Under the pieces are notes generated by a model. The model made no database searches. It had not been told where the DNA came from and saw only the letters and a program-made list of their open reading frames with translations. From JAAGZL01 sp050291725 (GTDB taxonomy: Bacteria > Pseudomonadota > Gammaproteobacteria > Chromatiales > Chromatiaceae), in NCBI GenBank assembly GCA_050291725.1, contig JBNKKH010000030.1, forward strand, positions 1-55,890: a stretch of DNA of 55,890 nucleotides, in the 5' to 3' direction. The first letter of the stretch is position 1. The number at the start of each line of letters is the position of its first letter. Positions 9,007 to 16,020 of the stretch are shown here, one piece after another. The translations under genes and the position numbers were made by a program.

Positions 9007-9183
9007 CTATTTAGTAAGAATCAACTTATCCTGGCGTGTTAAACGCAGGCAGTAGTCCTCACCTCTATGTTTAATGATCACCCGTTGGTTAACGCCCAAT
9101 AATTCATGGCTATCTATCACTCTGGATGACTTCGGACGTTTTATGTGTCGAACACTTTTAGTCCATTGTTGATCTACTGACAT
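9007..9183 (-). CDS. hemP: Hemin uptake protein HemP
   Basis: A 58-residue protein. The C-terminal core SSRVIDSHELLGVNQRVIIKH plus RGEDYCLRLTRQDKLILTK matches the HemP family pattern (S-ELL-G-R-v-I-H-G-Y-LR-T-GKLILTK). HemP proteins are small, Fur-controlled and found at the start of haem or iron uptake operons; in some bacteria they act as activators of haem receptor genes. Here it sits second-to-third in the minus-strand iron unit, after a 33-residue membrane protein and before the LbtU-like barrel. The Shine-Dalgarno is weak (TTAGAG upstream), so translation may depend on the upstream gene. Confidence 0.88.
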   Translation of the reverse strand: MSVDQQWTKSVRHIKRPKSSRVIDSHELLGVNQRVIIKHRGEDYCLRLTRQDKLILTK

Positions 9184-9212
9184 TACAAATAACTCTAATA
9201 AAACTATTAAAA

Positions 9213-9314
9213 CTATATCTGGTCTACCATCAACCCAACGAACAGGATGATGCCAGTGACCAGTACCTGCGGGACAAAACCAGGAAAAATTCCCCTATAT
9301 CGTTTATCTTTCAT
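9213..9314 (-). CDS. 33-residue single-helix membrane microprotein
   Basis: The frame starts with ATG at 9314 behind a strong Shine-Dalgarno (GAGGAG, about 7-8 bases upstream). It encodes MKDKRYRGIFPGFVPQ, a hydrophobic helix VLVTGIILFVGLMV, then DQI and a TAG stop. The basic N-terminus and short hydrophobic stretch fit a single-pass inner-membrane microprotein with its N-terminus in the cytosol. I know no family for it. It lies between the 69-residue gene and hemP in a Fur-box operon, so a role beside the Feo transporter or a haem/iron membrane protein is plausible. It is below the size at which gene callers usually report. Confidence 0.6.
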   Translation of the reverse strand: MKDKRYRGIFPGFVPQVLVTGIILFVGLMVDQI

Positions 9315-9391
9315 CTCGATACTCCTCAGATCATTTACGTTCATCTATTGCATCAACCAGACTATCTAAACCTGGAGCCATGGTTAATTTA

Positions 9392-9601
9392 CTAGCAGGC
9401 TGCGCGCTCCTCTACCAGAGCTATCAAAGCCGCATAGGAGGAGAAATCGCTCCCTAGATCGCTTGGGCATATATCTCCAGACTCCATAAGTTCATGGACC
9501 TGTTCAGGACCCAGGTGCAAGAACTCCCTTCCACTGTCCGCATCAATTACCCGGATCAATGGGTCTCTCCGTTCCAGCCAGGCATCTATTTGTAATCGCA
9601 T
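9392..9601 (-). CDS. Small hypothetical protein, first gene of the Fur-box iron operon
   Basis: A 69-residue protein from the ATG at 9601. This start is chosen over the in-frame ATG at 9616 because GGAGGT (9608-9613 on the plus strand as ACCTCC) stands exactly 6 bases before it, and the 9616 start would place the Shine-Dalgarno inside the coding region. Sequence features: MRLQIDAWLERRDPLIRVIDADSGR, then LHLGPEQVHELMESGDI and a short acidic/hydrophobic tail ending in Cys. It is soluble, with no signal peptide and no known motif. It lies 29 bases downstream of a near-consensus Fur box, so it is probably induced by iron starvation. Function unknown; a small iron-responsive regulator or partner is a guess. 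Confidence 0.7.
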   Translation of the reverse strand: MRLQIDAWLERRDPLIRVIDADSGREFLHLGPEQVHELMESGDICPSDLGSDFSSYAALIALVEERAAC

Positions 9602-9630
9602 TTTCAGACCTCCCATATAAACTACTTGTC

Positions 9631-9649
9631 GCTAATGATAATCATTCTC
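9631..9649 (-). promoter_or_regulatory. Fur box heading the iron operon
   Basis: GCTAATGATAATCATTCTC matches the classical 19-bp Fur consensus GATAATGATAATCATTATC at 17 of 19 positions, including the whole AATGATAATCATT core. It lies 29 bases upstream of the ATG at 9601. Repression by Fe2+-Fur of the small-gene/hemP/barrel/feoABC unit is the direct inference. Confidence 0.88.
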
Positions 9650-9797
9650 ATTTATATGTCAACCTAAAATCGCTCAGTGCTTGGTATGTGATGTTAATTT
9701 CTATTCAAAACTGATCCATGATTGGATTGAATTTTTACAGGTCCGGTATAGTCCAGATGACTTTCCAACATTGAGTATCGAGCAACTCTGATATCTG

Positions 9798-10241
9798 GCA
9801 CGGGCGGATCGTAAGTAGAGGAGCCTGACGCTGGAAACCATCTCCGGGCTAGGCAATCTGAGCACACGCTTTTTATGGGAGTTTTAGCAGGGTAATGAGA
9901 TGAATGAGATCGGCAAGGTACTGAAGGTACTTCGCACTCTTAGACTAGAGGTTATCATTCGGCCACGTGGTCTTTTTGTCCACTATCTCAGGATACCGAA
10001 CACTGATTTCTACCTATAGCGTGCTATCGAAGGTGAATGTCCTGGAGTCCTGTCGCTCCTGCCTCTGGACCAGGAATCTTCAGAACAACTTCGGTACCGT
10101 CCGCTTGCAGTCAGTTCAAGACCTCTGCTCGGCACCATTTTCAAAGACAAACATAGACAACGAAACGCACTGTTTTTACTGTGTATCTGTCAATTGCCAG
10201 AATATCTGGAAGTCTACGTGCAGCAACAACCCTATATTCTA
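9798..10241 (+). pseudogene. Decayed hipB-hipA toxin-antitoxin remnant
   Basis: One frame, interrupted by TAG at 9816-9818, 9885-9887 and 10017-10019, reads through two recognisable pieces. The first (RSLTLETISGLGNLSTRFLWEF, stop, QGNEMNEIGKVLKVLRTLRLEVIIRPRG in two pieces) fits the second half of a HipB/Y4mF-type HTH antitoxin, whose family pattern is LT-ELA-LAG-S-RFL-ELE-GK-T--LGKVL-VL-ALGL-L. The second (ECPGVLSLLPLD, then LRYRPLA) resembles the G-DCVGALSLLPEGE / YRPL segment of HipA kinases. The start, the N-terminal half of HipA and all catalytic parts are missing. It ends 10 bases before the octahaem cytochrome gene on the opposite strand. Confidence 0.55.
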
Positions 10242-10251
10242 AATTTCTGAT

Positions 10252-11037
10252 TCAATCATCATCGTCGTCATCGTCGTCGTCATGATGACGGTACGAATCA
10301 AACTTATACTCACCTGCCCCTCTCCTCTTCGACTTCCAAATTCGCTCCGCCTCGTGTTCATTGCCGCTGCGGTGGCATTCCGTGCACTGCTCATAGTCGC
10401 GGATACCTTCTTCCACATGCTCTTCACGAATCTTGGAGCGGGAATGTTCGTGACAACCATAACAGGTATAACGCTCATAATTGTTATCGATGTGGCAGGT
10501 TTCACACTTGGCTCGGTGGTGTTTGTCGAAACGGAAATATTCTTTGTGATCAAATGTGGCCGGAGTCCAGCGTTCCTGTACATGGCAGGAGCTGCAATTA
10601 CCGGTAATCTGTCGGTGTAGGGAGTCACCGGGACTCGCATGGCAGCCGTTACACTCATCTATCACTTCCTGATTTATCAGACTATGTGAGAACTGGCCGA
10701 TAGGGCGGAATGGCTGTACCCCTTTGTGGTCGCTGTGGCAAGCTACACAGTCCTCTTCGAGCAGTTGTTGATGGAAGGCTACGTTCTTCTCTTCCTGATC
10801 TATAGGCAACCCCTTTGTTGTCTTGATACCGATTTCATCAACTTTGTGGCATTCAATACACTTACCAGGCCTGCTTCCGAGAAAGGTTGTGTGACATGCA
10901 AAGCAGTCTGTAGCGATCTCGGCATGTGCCTCTATCGGATCACCCGGACTAATCATAGTTTCAGGATAAAAGATGGTCAGACAGACCAGCAAGGCCATGA
11001 CTGTTGCAACGAAGAGGGTTATAAGCTTATTTTTCAT
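10252..11037 (-). CDS. Eight-haem c-type cytochrome with poly-Asp tail
   Basis: A 261-residue protein. ATG at 11037 is chosen because it overlaps the upstream stop as ATGA and gives a signal anchor (KNKLITLFVATVMALLVCLTIF). Eight CxxCH motifs are present at about residues 45, 60, 97, 129, 148, 178, 192 and 218 (CFACH, CIECH, CVACH, CNGCH, CSSCH, CETCH, CYGCH, CTECH), with many additional His for axial ligation. The spacing is cytochrome c3/NapC-NrfH-like rather than that of a known octahaem reductase. The C-terminus is HH followed by nine Asp, encoded by a GAC/GAT run. It is probably periplasmic and anchored to the inner membrane, exchanging electrons with the cytochrome b encoded just upstream. 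The substrate is unknown; the acidic tail may bind Ca2+ or metal ions. Confidence 0.85.
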   Translation of the reverse strand: MKNKLITLFVATVMALLVCLTIFYPETMISPGDPIEAHAEIATDCFACHTTFLGSRPGKCIECHKVDEIGIKTTKGLPIDQEEKNVAFHQQLLEEDCVACHSDHKGVQPFRPIGQFSHSLINQEVIDECNGCHASPGDSLHRQITGNCSSCHVQERWTPATFDHKEYFRFDKHHRAKCETCHIDNNYERYTCYGCHEHSRSKIREEHVEEGIRDYEQCTECHRSGNEHEAERIWKSKRRGAGEYKFDSYRHHDDDDDDDDD

Positions 11038-11612
11038 TTCCATTGCCAAAACACGAAGATGCTGAAGATATGGGTGAGGCTGAGTACAGCGAAGGCCAGG
11101 GTTATCGGCAGATGTACGACCCGCCATTTTTTCATTATGTCGTAGGTCGTTGCGTCCCAGAACATCGCTTTTTCTGTCTCTTCTTCAGATAGACCCTTCT
11201 GTAGATAGTGCTGTTTTTTATCCGCCAGAAAGCGCCGAGAGCGATCCAACAAATACTTTCCTGTCATGCCGCTGATAATGTTGATCAACATCGCAACCAG
11301 CGCCAGCCAAGGCAGTATGGTGTAGATATGTATGCCAGCGTGGACCAGGATCATGAGTGCTCCGACCCAGGCCATAGTTTCATGCAGGGCGAGAAGTGTC
11401 TTAGGCTTGCCGAAACTGATCTTCTTACGTTTACGCAATGAGTAAAGGAATGACAACAAGATCAATATGACTCCAGGTATTCCCAGCCAGCGTCCGATCC
11501 AGGTCAGATCTAACAGATGCAATATGGCATCAGTGATGATGGTCGCTAGAAATAGCGTCCCTAAAATTACTACAAAGGGAAGTATCTCTTTTCTTGTTAG
11601 TGATCTTTCCAT
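11034..11612 (-). CDS. Membrane cytochrome b-like protein
   Basis: A 192-residue integral membrane protein with about five hydrophobic helices. Histidines are placed as b-haem ligands: H77 (LHETMAWVGA), H91/H95 (LVHAGIHIY), H167 (VVHLPITLAF) and H181 (LTHIFSIFVFWQ). This is the pattern of quinol-oxidising or ferric-reductase-like cytochrome b subunits. A basic cytosolic loop (RSRRFLADKKQHYLQKGLSEEETEKA) links helices. It overlaps the octahaem cytochrome gene by an ATGA junction, so the two proteins are probably made together and form a membrane complex passing electrons between the quinone pool and the periplasm. Direction of flow cannot be read from sequence. Confidence 0.8.
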   Translation of the reverse strand: MERSLTRKEILPFVVILGTLFLATIITDAILHLLDLTWIGRWLGIPGVILILLSFLYSLRKRKKISFGKPKTLLALHETMAWVGALMILVHAGIHIYTILPWLALVAMLINIISGMTGKYLLDRSRRFLADKKQHYLQKGLSEEETEKAMFWDATTYDIMKKWRVVHLPITLAFAVLSLTHIFSIFVFWQWK

Positions 11613-11695
11613 AGTTATTTATGTCAATTTGATTGAATAAGACCCAACGCTACAGCGACATGCAGTCGCTGCAGCTTAGATCTGACGTTGAACTA

Positions 11696-12295
11696 TTATT
11701 TTCTTTTTAATTGCCTATGGGTGGCCTGAGCAGCAGTAAACTCTTCTGGAGTGACTTGGCCATTACCATCTGCATCCATATCCGAATACTGCATCATGTT
11801 GCTCAACCCGCGCATGGGATAACCCTGCTGGGCCCGTTCGGAGATACGTTTGCTGTGTGCTTGGTTGAACTCTGCCTCTAGCAAGACACCGTCGCCATTA
11901 AGATCAAACTCCCTGAAAGTAGGACGATTGGCGCCAGCTCCACCTCCGGGACCCATTCCCATTCCACGCCCCATGCCACCACGTTGCTGCATTTGGCCCC
12001 GCTGCCCGGCCAGAAGTTCACTCTGACTAAGAACGCCGTCACCATTGCTGTCTAATGTGGAGAACTGAGGGGCATTAGCCGCATTGCGCATGGGCCTGCC
12101 ATCGTCTGCGCGAGATGCCATACGCTTTGCGCGCACAGCATAGAACTCCTGTTCGCTTATCGCCCCGTTGTTATCTGTATCATAAGCTGCAAACGGAATT
12201 GGCCCTCGATCCGGGATCTCCGCTGCGGCGACAGAAAACGCCATTCCCGATCCGACCAGAATCGCAAAAGTTATAGAAATAGTAGATCTTCTCAT
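11696..12295 (-). CDS. Periplasmic four-EF-hand protein
   Basis: A 199-residue protein. The ATG at 12295 is chosen because GGAGG stands 8 bases before it and it gives a signal peptide (MRRSTISITFAILVGSGMAFSVAAA). Four canonical Ca-binding loops are visible: DTDNNGAISEQEF (39-51), DSNGDGVLSQSEL (82-94), DLNGDGVLLEAEF (131-143) and DADGNGQVTPEEF (174-186). A Gly/Met-rich linker (GGMGRGMGMGPGGG) separates the two pairs, which are arranged as near repeats. It is probably a periplasmic calcium-binding protein. It sits between the sensor kinase and the cytochrome b, linking divalent-cation binding with this redox cluster. Confidence 0.85.
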   Translation of the reverse strand: MRRSTISITFAILVGSGMAFSVAAAEIPDRGPIPFAAYDTDNNGAISEQEFYAVRAKRMASRADDGRPMRNAANAPQFSTLDSNGDGVLSQSELLAGQRGQMQQRGGMGRGMGMGPGGGAGANRPTFREFDLNGDGVLLEAEFNQAHSKRISERAQQGYPMRGLSNMMQYSDMDADGNGQVTPEEFTAAQATHRQLKRK

Positions 12296-12406
12296 ATCGC
12301 TACCCTCCAAATGATACCTGACATTTCCTAGCAGGTTACCTCTCCTGCAAAATGTCCTGTCTACTAATTTGAATAGTAGCGTGTCTACATGAAAACAAGC
12401 TGAAAA

Positions 12407-13747
12407 TCAGGTTCGATGACTACAATTTTTACTAGGCAATCTAACCAGCACCTGTAGCCCACCCAGTTCCGGAGAACGGCCAAACACCATCTCACCGGCA
12501 TAGAGCTCGACGATATTTCTGACAATCGCCAGACCCAACCCATGCCCTTCGATCGTCTCATCCAGACGCACACCCCGTTCGGCTAGATGTTCCAATTCAT
12601 CATCAGATATACCTTTCCCATCATCGGCAACTACAAGTTCGATTGCAGCGCCTCCTTGTACCTTGCAGGTCACCCTTGATCTGGCCCACTTGCAGGCGTT
12701 ATCCAGCAGATTACCCAGCATTTCCAACATATCCTCGCGATCCCCAAAGGCTGAAGCCCCTTCCTCTACATGCCACTGGATATCCAATTCCGGGTGCAAC
12801 TGTTTAAGCAGGCCAGTCAAATCAGGAAGTTCTTCAGTCGGATTGAAACGCTGACTATGCAGGCCAGCCCCGGCCAACTTGGCGCGACTCAACTCCCGCT
12901 CCATCAACTCACCGATACGATCAACCTGTGCCCTGGCCTCTGCCGATGTCACTCCTCCCCCATCTTTTTCAACGGTGTCGAAATACTGCAACACGATATT
13001 GAGCGGGCCCTTGAGAGCATGAGCAAGGTTGCCGAGGGCGTTGCGTGAACGCTCCAAGCGCTTTGCCAACAACTGCACCAGATTGTTGAACTCCCGCACC
13101 AGGGGCAATATTTCACTCGGCACATCTTCGGACAGGGCATCGGCCTCACCCAGTTTCAACCGCCGTATATCTTCCCGTAGTGGCTGTAATCGTTTGAATG
13201 CACGCTGCACTACCACGCCTTGCACCAGCAACAGGCCCAAAACCCCCAACAGAGCGAAAAGACCGAACTCGCGTTTAAAGCGATCCCGATGTTCCCGGAT
13301 AAGGGTCATATCCTCCGCCACAGCCAAGGTGATGCCCCGTCCATGCTTCCGAAAACCCTTTACCAGTATAAAAAGAGTCTGGCCGGATGGTCCGGAGGCA
13401 TGCATCCTGCGAGACTCACCCGGTTGCAGTCCTGGAATGGCAAATGGATGATCCCACAGGGAGCGGGATCTTAGTTCGGTGCCATCATCAGAAAAACGGA
13501 TCAGGTAGTAGTGGCCGGATAGCGGCTGCCGATAGATTTGGCTGATACGTCCTTGCCGCACTCGGGGATGGACTTGATCCGGCACGAAGGCCGCTAAAAT
13601 GCTTTCCGTATCGTGTTCCAGTCTGGATGCCACAAAATCCTCGGTTAGGCTGCGTATTGACTGGTTTCCAAACATCCACAACCCTCCCATCAACAGCACA
13701 AGACTTAATATCAGCCCCAGATGGAGAGTCCTTTCCAGTGACCTCAT
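12407..13747 (-). CDS. PhoQ-like sensor histidine kinase
   Basis: A 446-residue protein. TM1 is at about 10-28, followed by a periplasmic domain of roughly 130 residues, TM2 at about 161-181, a HAMP-like linker and the kinase core. The H-box is NLAHALKGPLNIVLQYF, with the phospho-acceptor at His243. The N-box is LGNLLDNACKWA, G1 is VADDGKGI and G2 is GHGLGLAIVRNIVE. The AHALKxPL version of the H-box is typical of the PhoQ/QseC-like group. Its start overlaps the response regulator stop as ATGA. The signal is not known; neighbours (EF-hand protein, PepSY protein, cytochromes) point to divalent cations or periplasmic redox state. Confidence 0.92.
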   Translation of the reverse strand: MRSLERTLHLGLILSLVLLMGGLWMFGNQSIRSLTEDFVASRLEHDTESILAAFVPDQVHPRVRQGRISQIYRQPLSGHYYLIRFSDDGTELRSRSLWDHPFAIPGLQPGESRRMHASGPSGQTLFILVKGFRKHGRGITLAVAEDMTLIREHRDRFKREFGLFALLGVLGLLLVQGVVVQRAFKRLQPLREDIRRLKLGEADALSEDVPSEILPLVREFNNLVQLLAKRLERSRNALGNLAHALKGPLNIVLQYFDTVEKDGGGVTSAEARAQVDRIGELMERELSRAKLAGAGLHSQRFNPTEELPDLTGLLKQLHPELDIQWHVEEGASAFGDREDMLEMLGNLLDNACKWARSRVTCKVQGGAAIELVVADDGKGISDDELEHLAERGVRLDETIEGHGLGLAIVRNIVELYAGEMVFGRSPELGGLQVLVRLPSKNCSHRT

Positions 13748-14418
13748 GCCCCATCTCCAATAAAGATGTAGCCCTGTCCCCGTTTGGTCAGAATGCGTTC
13801 ATTACCGATCCTATACCGCAACCTTCGAACATATACTTCTATCAGGTTGCTGTCTCGGTCAAAGTCCTGTTCATATACATGTTCTATTAGCCGCATCTTG
13901 GAAAGAATCCGCCCTGGGTGTAGCATAAAATAACGCAGCAACCTAAACTCAGTGCCGGTAAGTACTACACTGCTTCCATCCTCTAGAATCACCTGCTGGC
14001 GCTCCTCATCCAATTCCAGGCCACCACTTCGTAGCCTATCCCCAGGCAAATCATGACTCCGACGTAGCAACGCCTGAATTCGGACAACCAGTTCTTCAAC
14101 GTGAAACGGTTTCCCCAAGTAATCGTCTGCTCCGGCCTTAAAGCCATCAACCCGCTCATGCCAGGCGTCTCGGGCGGTAAGTACGATCACGGGAACGCGG
14201 TTTCCTTTGTGACGCCAGTTAGTTAGCACCTCCAATCCCGGACGCTGGGGCAACCCTAGATCAAGAATCACCATGTCATATGGCTCCATATCACCCATAA
14301 TCTCACCATCAATGCCGTTATCAGCCAGGTCCACGGCAAAACCCTGCCTTTCCAGATCTGCACAGAGAGAACGGGACAGCAAGGAGTCATCTTCCACTAA
14401 TAACAAGCGCACCCTCAC
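13744..14418 (-). CDS. OmpR/PhoP-family response regulator
   Basis: A 224-residue protein with a receiver domain (acidic pocket E9-D10-D11, phospho-acceptor D53 in ILDLGLP, T81, K103) and a C-terminal winged helix (LTGTEFRLLRYFMLHPGRILSK, then SNLIEVYVRRLRYRIG). It starts with GTG, overlapping the stop of the PepSY gene (GTGA), and its own stop overlaps the sensor kinase start. It is the DNA-binding partner of that kinase and probably controls this cluster. The name PhoP-like reflects domain type and the PhoQ-like partner, not proven orthology. Confidence 0.93.
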   Translation of the reverse strand: MRVRLLLVEDDSLLSRSLCADLERQGFAVDLADNGIDGEIMGDMEPYDMVILDLGLPQRPGLEVLTNWRHKGNRVPVIVLTARDAWHERVDGFKAGADDYLGKPFHVEELVVRIQALLRRSHDLPGDRLRSGGLELDEERQQVILEDGSSVVLTGTEFRLLRYFMLHPGRILSKMRLIEHVYEQDFDRDSNLIEVYVRRLRYRIGNERILTKRGQGYIFIGDGA

Positions 14419-14717
14419 TCCTCCTGTTCGGATTTCAAGAGATCACCACTTTTGGCATCTACCTCTAGTTCCCAAACCTCACCTGCATCATCCAGCAAAT
14501 CTATTTCATAGATATATTTTTGTTCTTCCCTCTCCAACTCAACTTCCAGGATACGTCCTGGCCGATGCAGCCTAACTTGTTCCAGAATCTTCTCAAGAGG
14601 CATGATAGTTCCATTTTCCACCAAACGGCGCGCCTCCAGATGATCGTCCTTTGCCTGGGCCGCGCCGGTCAACAGTGCAACACATACAGCCATAAGAGTG
14701 GTTATTCGCTTAGTCAT
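14415..14717 (-). CDS. Exported PepSY-domain protein
   Basis: About 100 residues from the ATG pair at 14717/14720, starting with a signal peptide (MTKRITTLMAVCVALLTGAAQA). The mature part is one PepSY unit: ARRLVENGTIMPLEKILEQV, then GRILEVELEREE, YIYEIDLLDDAGEVWELEVDAKSGDLLK. Small PepSY proteins are common beside PhoPQ/QseBC-like systems and are thought to be periplasmic inhibitors or sensors. The longer frame upstream would overlap the cytochrome gene. The start codons overlap the stop of the monohaem cytochrome gene by a few bases, so the unit is tightly coupled. Confidence 0.88.
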   Translation of the reverse strand: MTKRITTLMAVCVALLTGAAQAKDDHLEARRLVENGTIMPLEKILEQVRLHRPGRILEVELEREEQKYIYEIDLLDDAGEVWELEVDAKSGDLLKSEQEE

Positions 14718-14985
14718 CATCCCAGCTGGCGTAGCCGGGAATACGCACAGTATACTCATCATACAGCCCCTTTTTTGCACTTTGGTGGCAACTACCACAA
14801 TTGCTAAATGATCTTACCTGTGGATTGTCTGCGACCAACCTCTTTGGCAAATCGCTATGCTCCGGCACAGCAGGATAGATATTTCTCCTGGCCATATCAA
14901 ACCAGGAGCGGAACGTCTTCCTTCCATATCCATCATCGCCTAACGAAACTCCTGTAGCCAACAATAATATTATGCAAACTGCCAC
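14710..14985 (-). CDS. Small monohaem cytochrome c
   Basis: 91 residues with a GTG start; an in-frame stop just upstream (14998-15000) leaves no earlier start. The hydrophobic N-terminus VCIILLLATGVSLG is a signal peptide, and one CxxCH is present (SNCGSCHQSAKKGLYDEYTV). The RSFSNCGSCH segment followed by a short tail (VRIPGYASWDDD) resembles the C-terminal half of dihaem DHC-type cytochromes, but only one haem motif is present. First gene of the PepSY/two-component/cytochrome cluster; probably a periplasmic electron carrier for it. Confidence 0.8.
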   Translation of the reverse strand: MAVCIILLLATGVSLGDDGYGRKTFRSWFDMARRNIYPAVPEHSDLPKRLVADNPQVRSFSNCGSCHQSAKKGLYDEYTVRIPGYASWDDD

Positions 14986-15549
14986 AGCAAGTAATGCTCA
15001 TTGCTATACCCGTTAAACATAGAATGCACTAAATTTTATTTATCATGAGAGTCTAGTTACATAAGATTAAATAAAGCTGAAAATATGATTTCCAGGCGCA
15101 GTAAAAGGGAGTAATTACTAAACAATGCCAGCGTGGAACGCGAATAACTCGCAATAATGCAACACCTTGTATTAACAATAAATTATAGCTGTTTTGTAGT
15201 AAGTTCAACTCCTATCCTCGACACCAAACACAACAGACATCTGTCTTTAGATGCAGAGGTCTTATTTCATGCTAGATGCCCTAGTGAACTTGAAATCTAT
15301 ATTGACGGACCCTAGTAAACCTACACTACTTCTGATACTGGCTTTACCCCTTAACTCGTCATCTGCGCCAAACTAATGTTTCAGTCATTGAAGACAGCGT
15401 ATTATTTTGCTTGCATTTCTAAATTTTCGGCCTAAAATTGCCCAACTTTTTTGAACCTGTGGGGTTTTATGTTTTTTAGCTAACCGAGCGTCTCTCCTAA
15501 TGTGACGCCGGACTTTTTTCGACGTTGTTTATTTTTGGAGAGTACCTTT
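14986..15549. other. Divergent intergenic region between the cytochrome cluster and the spe operon
   Basis: No gene is seen. The region must carry the promoters for two divergent operons. It holds a small perfect hairpin (AATTTT/AAAATT, 15422-15439) and T-rich stretches in the speD leader. I recognise no known riboswitch and make no promoter call. Confidence 0.4.
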
Positions 15550-16020
15550 ATGGGGCTAAAAGCTTCTGAGGCGCTTGATAGCGTTATTCCTATTCCTACT
15601 ACCCTTGCAGAAAATGCAACGGGATTTTCTGTAGGCACCGAAAGTGAAGATCACTTTACCTCCCGCAATGGCATTGAGTTTGCCGGCACCCATCTGATTC
15701 TGGATTTCTGGGGAGCCACTGGTCTGGACGAACTGGACCGTATGGAACAAGCCATGCGAGAGGCGATCGCTGTCTCTGGCGCTACCTTGTTACATATTCA
15801 TCTGCACCATTTCACCCCTAATGGCGGTATCTCTGGGGTGGCGGTACTGGCTGAATCACACATAAGCGTGCACACTTGGCCTGAGCGTAATTTCGCCGCT
15901 TTTGATATCTTCATGTGTGGGGATGCCAAGCCTGAGATGGCTATCCCTGTTCTGAAGCGCGCTTTCTATCCAGAACGTATGGTAATCAGCGAACACCTGC
16001 GTGGGGTTGTAAACAAATGA
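15550..16020 (+). CDS. speD: S-adenosylmethionine decarboxylase proenzyme
   Basis: 156 residues. The ATG at 15550 is chosen because GGAGAG precedes it and the alternative at 15502 has none. The proenzyme cleaves itself before the serine of AES-HISVHTWPE (Ser103 becomes the pyruvoyl group). His108 and Cys123 (FMCGD) are the other catalytic residues. Size and motif place it with the short bacterial (Thermotoga/Bacillus-type) enzymes rather than the longer E. coli enzyme. It makes decarboxylated SAM, the aminopropyl donor for spermidine. Its stop overlaps the speE start (ATGA), and an ornithine decarboxylase gene follows. Confidence 0.96.
   Translation: MGLKASEALDSVIPIPTTLAENATGFSVGTESEDHFTSRNGIEFAGTHLILDFWGATGLDELDRMEQAMREAIAVSGATLLHIHLHHFTPNGGISGVAVLAESHISVHTWPERNFAAFDIFMCGDAKPEMAIPVLKRAFYPERMVISEHLRGVVNK

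Noticed and set aside
9331..9381. 16-residue open frame (MAPGLDSLVDAIDERK) before the 33-residue gene
   Set aside because: It has no Shine-Dalgarno and no supporting feature; it could be a leader peptide but cannot be supported from sequence alone.
9967..10242. 91-residue plus-strand open frame
   Set aside because: A different frame of the same stretch carries the HipA-like piece; this frame has Cys-rich composition without any motif.
10239..10658. Open frames in other phases of the octahaem cytochrome gene (both strands)
   Set aside because: The CxxCH-bearing frame is the real one; these translations are Thr/Met-rich shadows.
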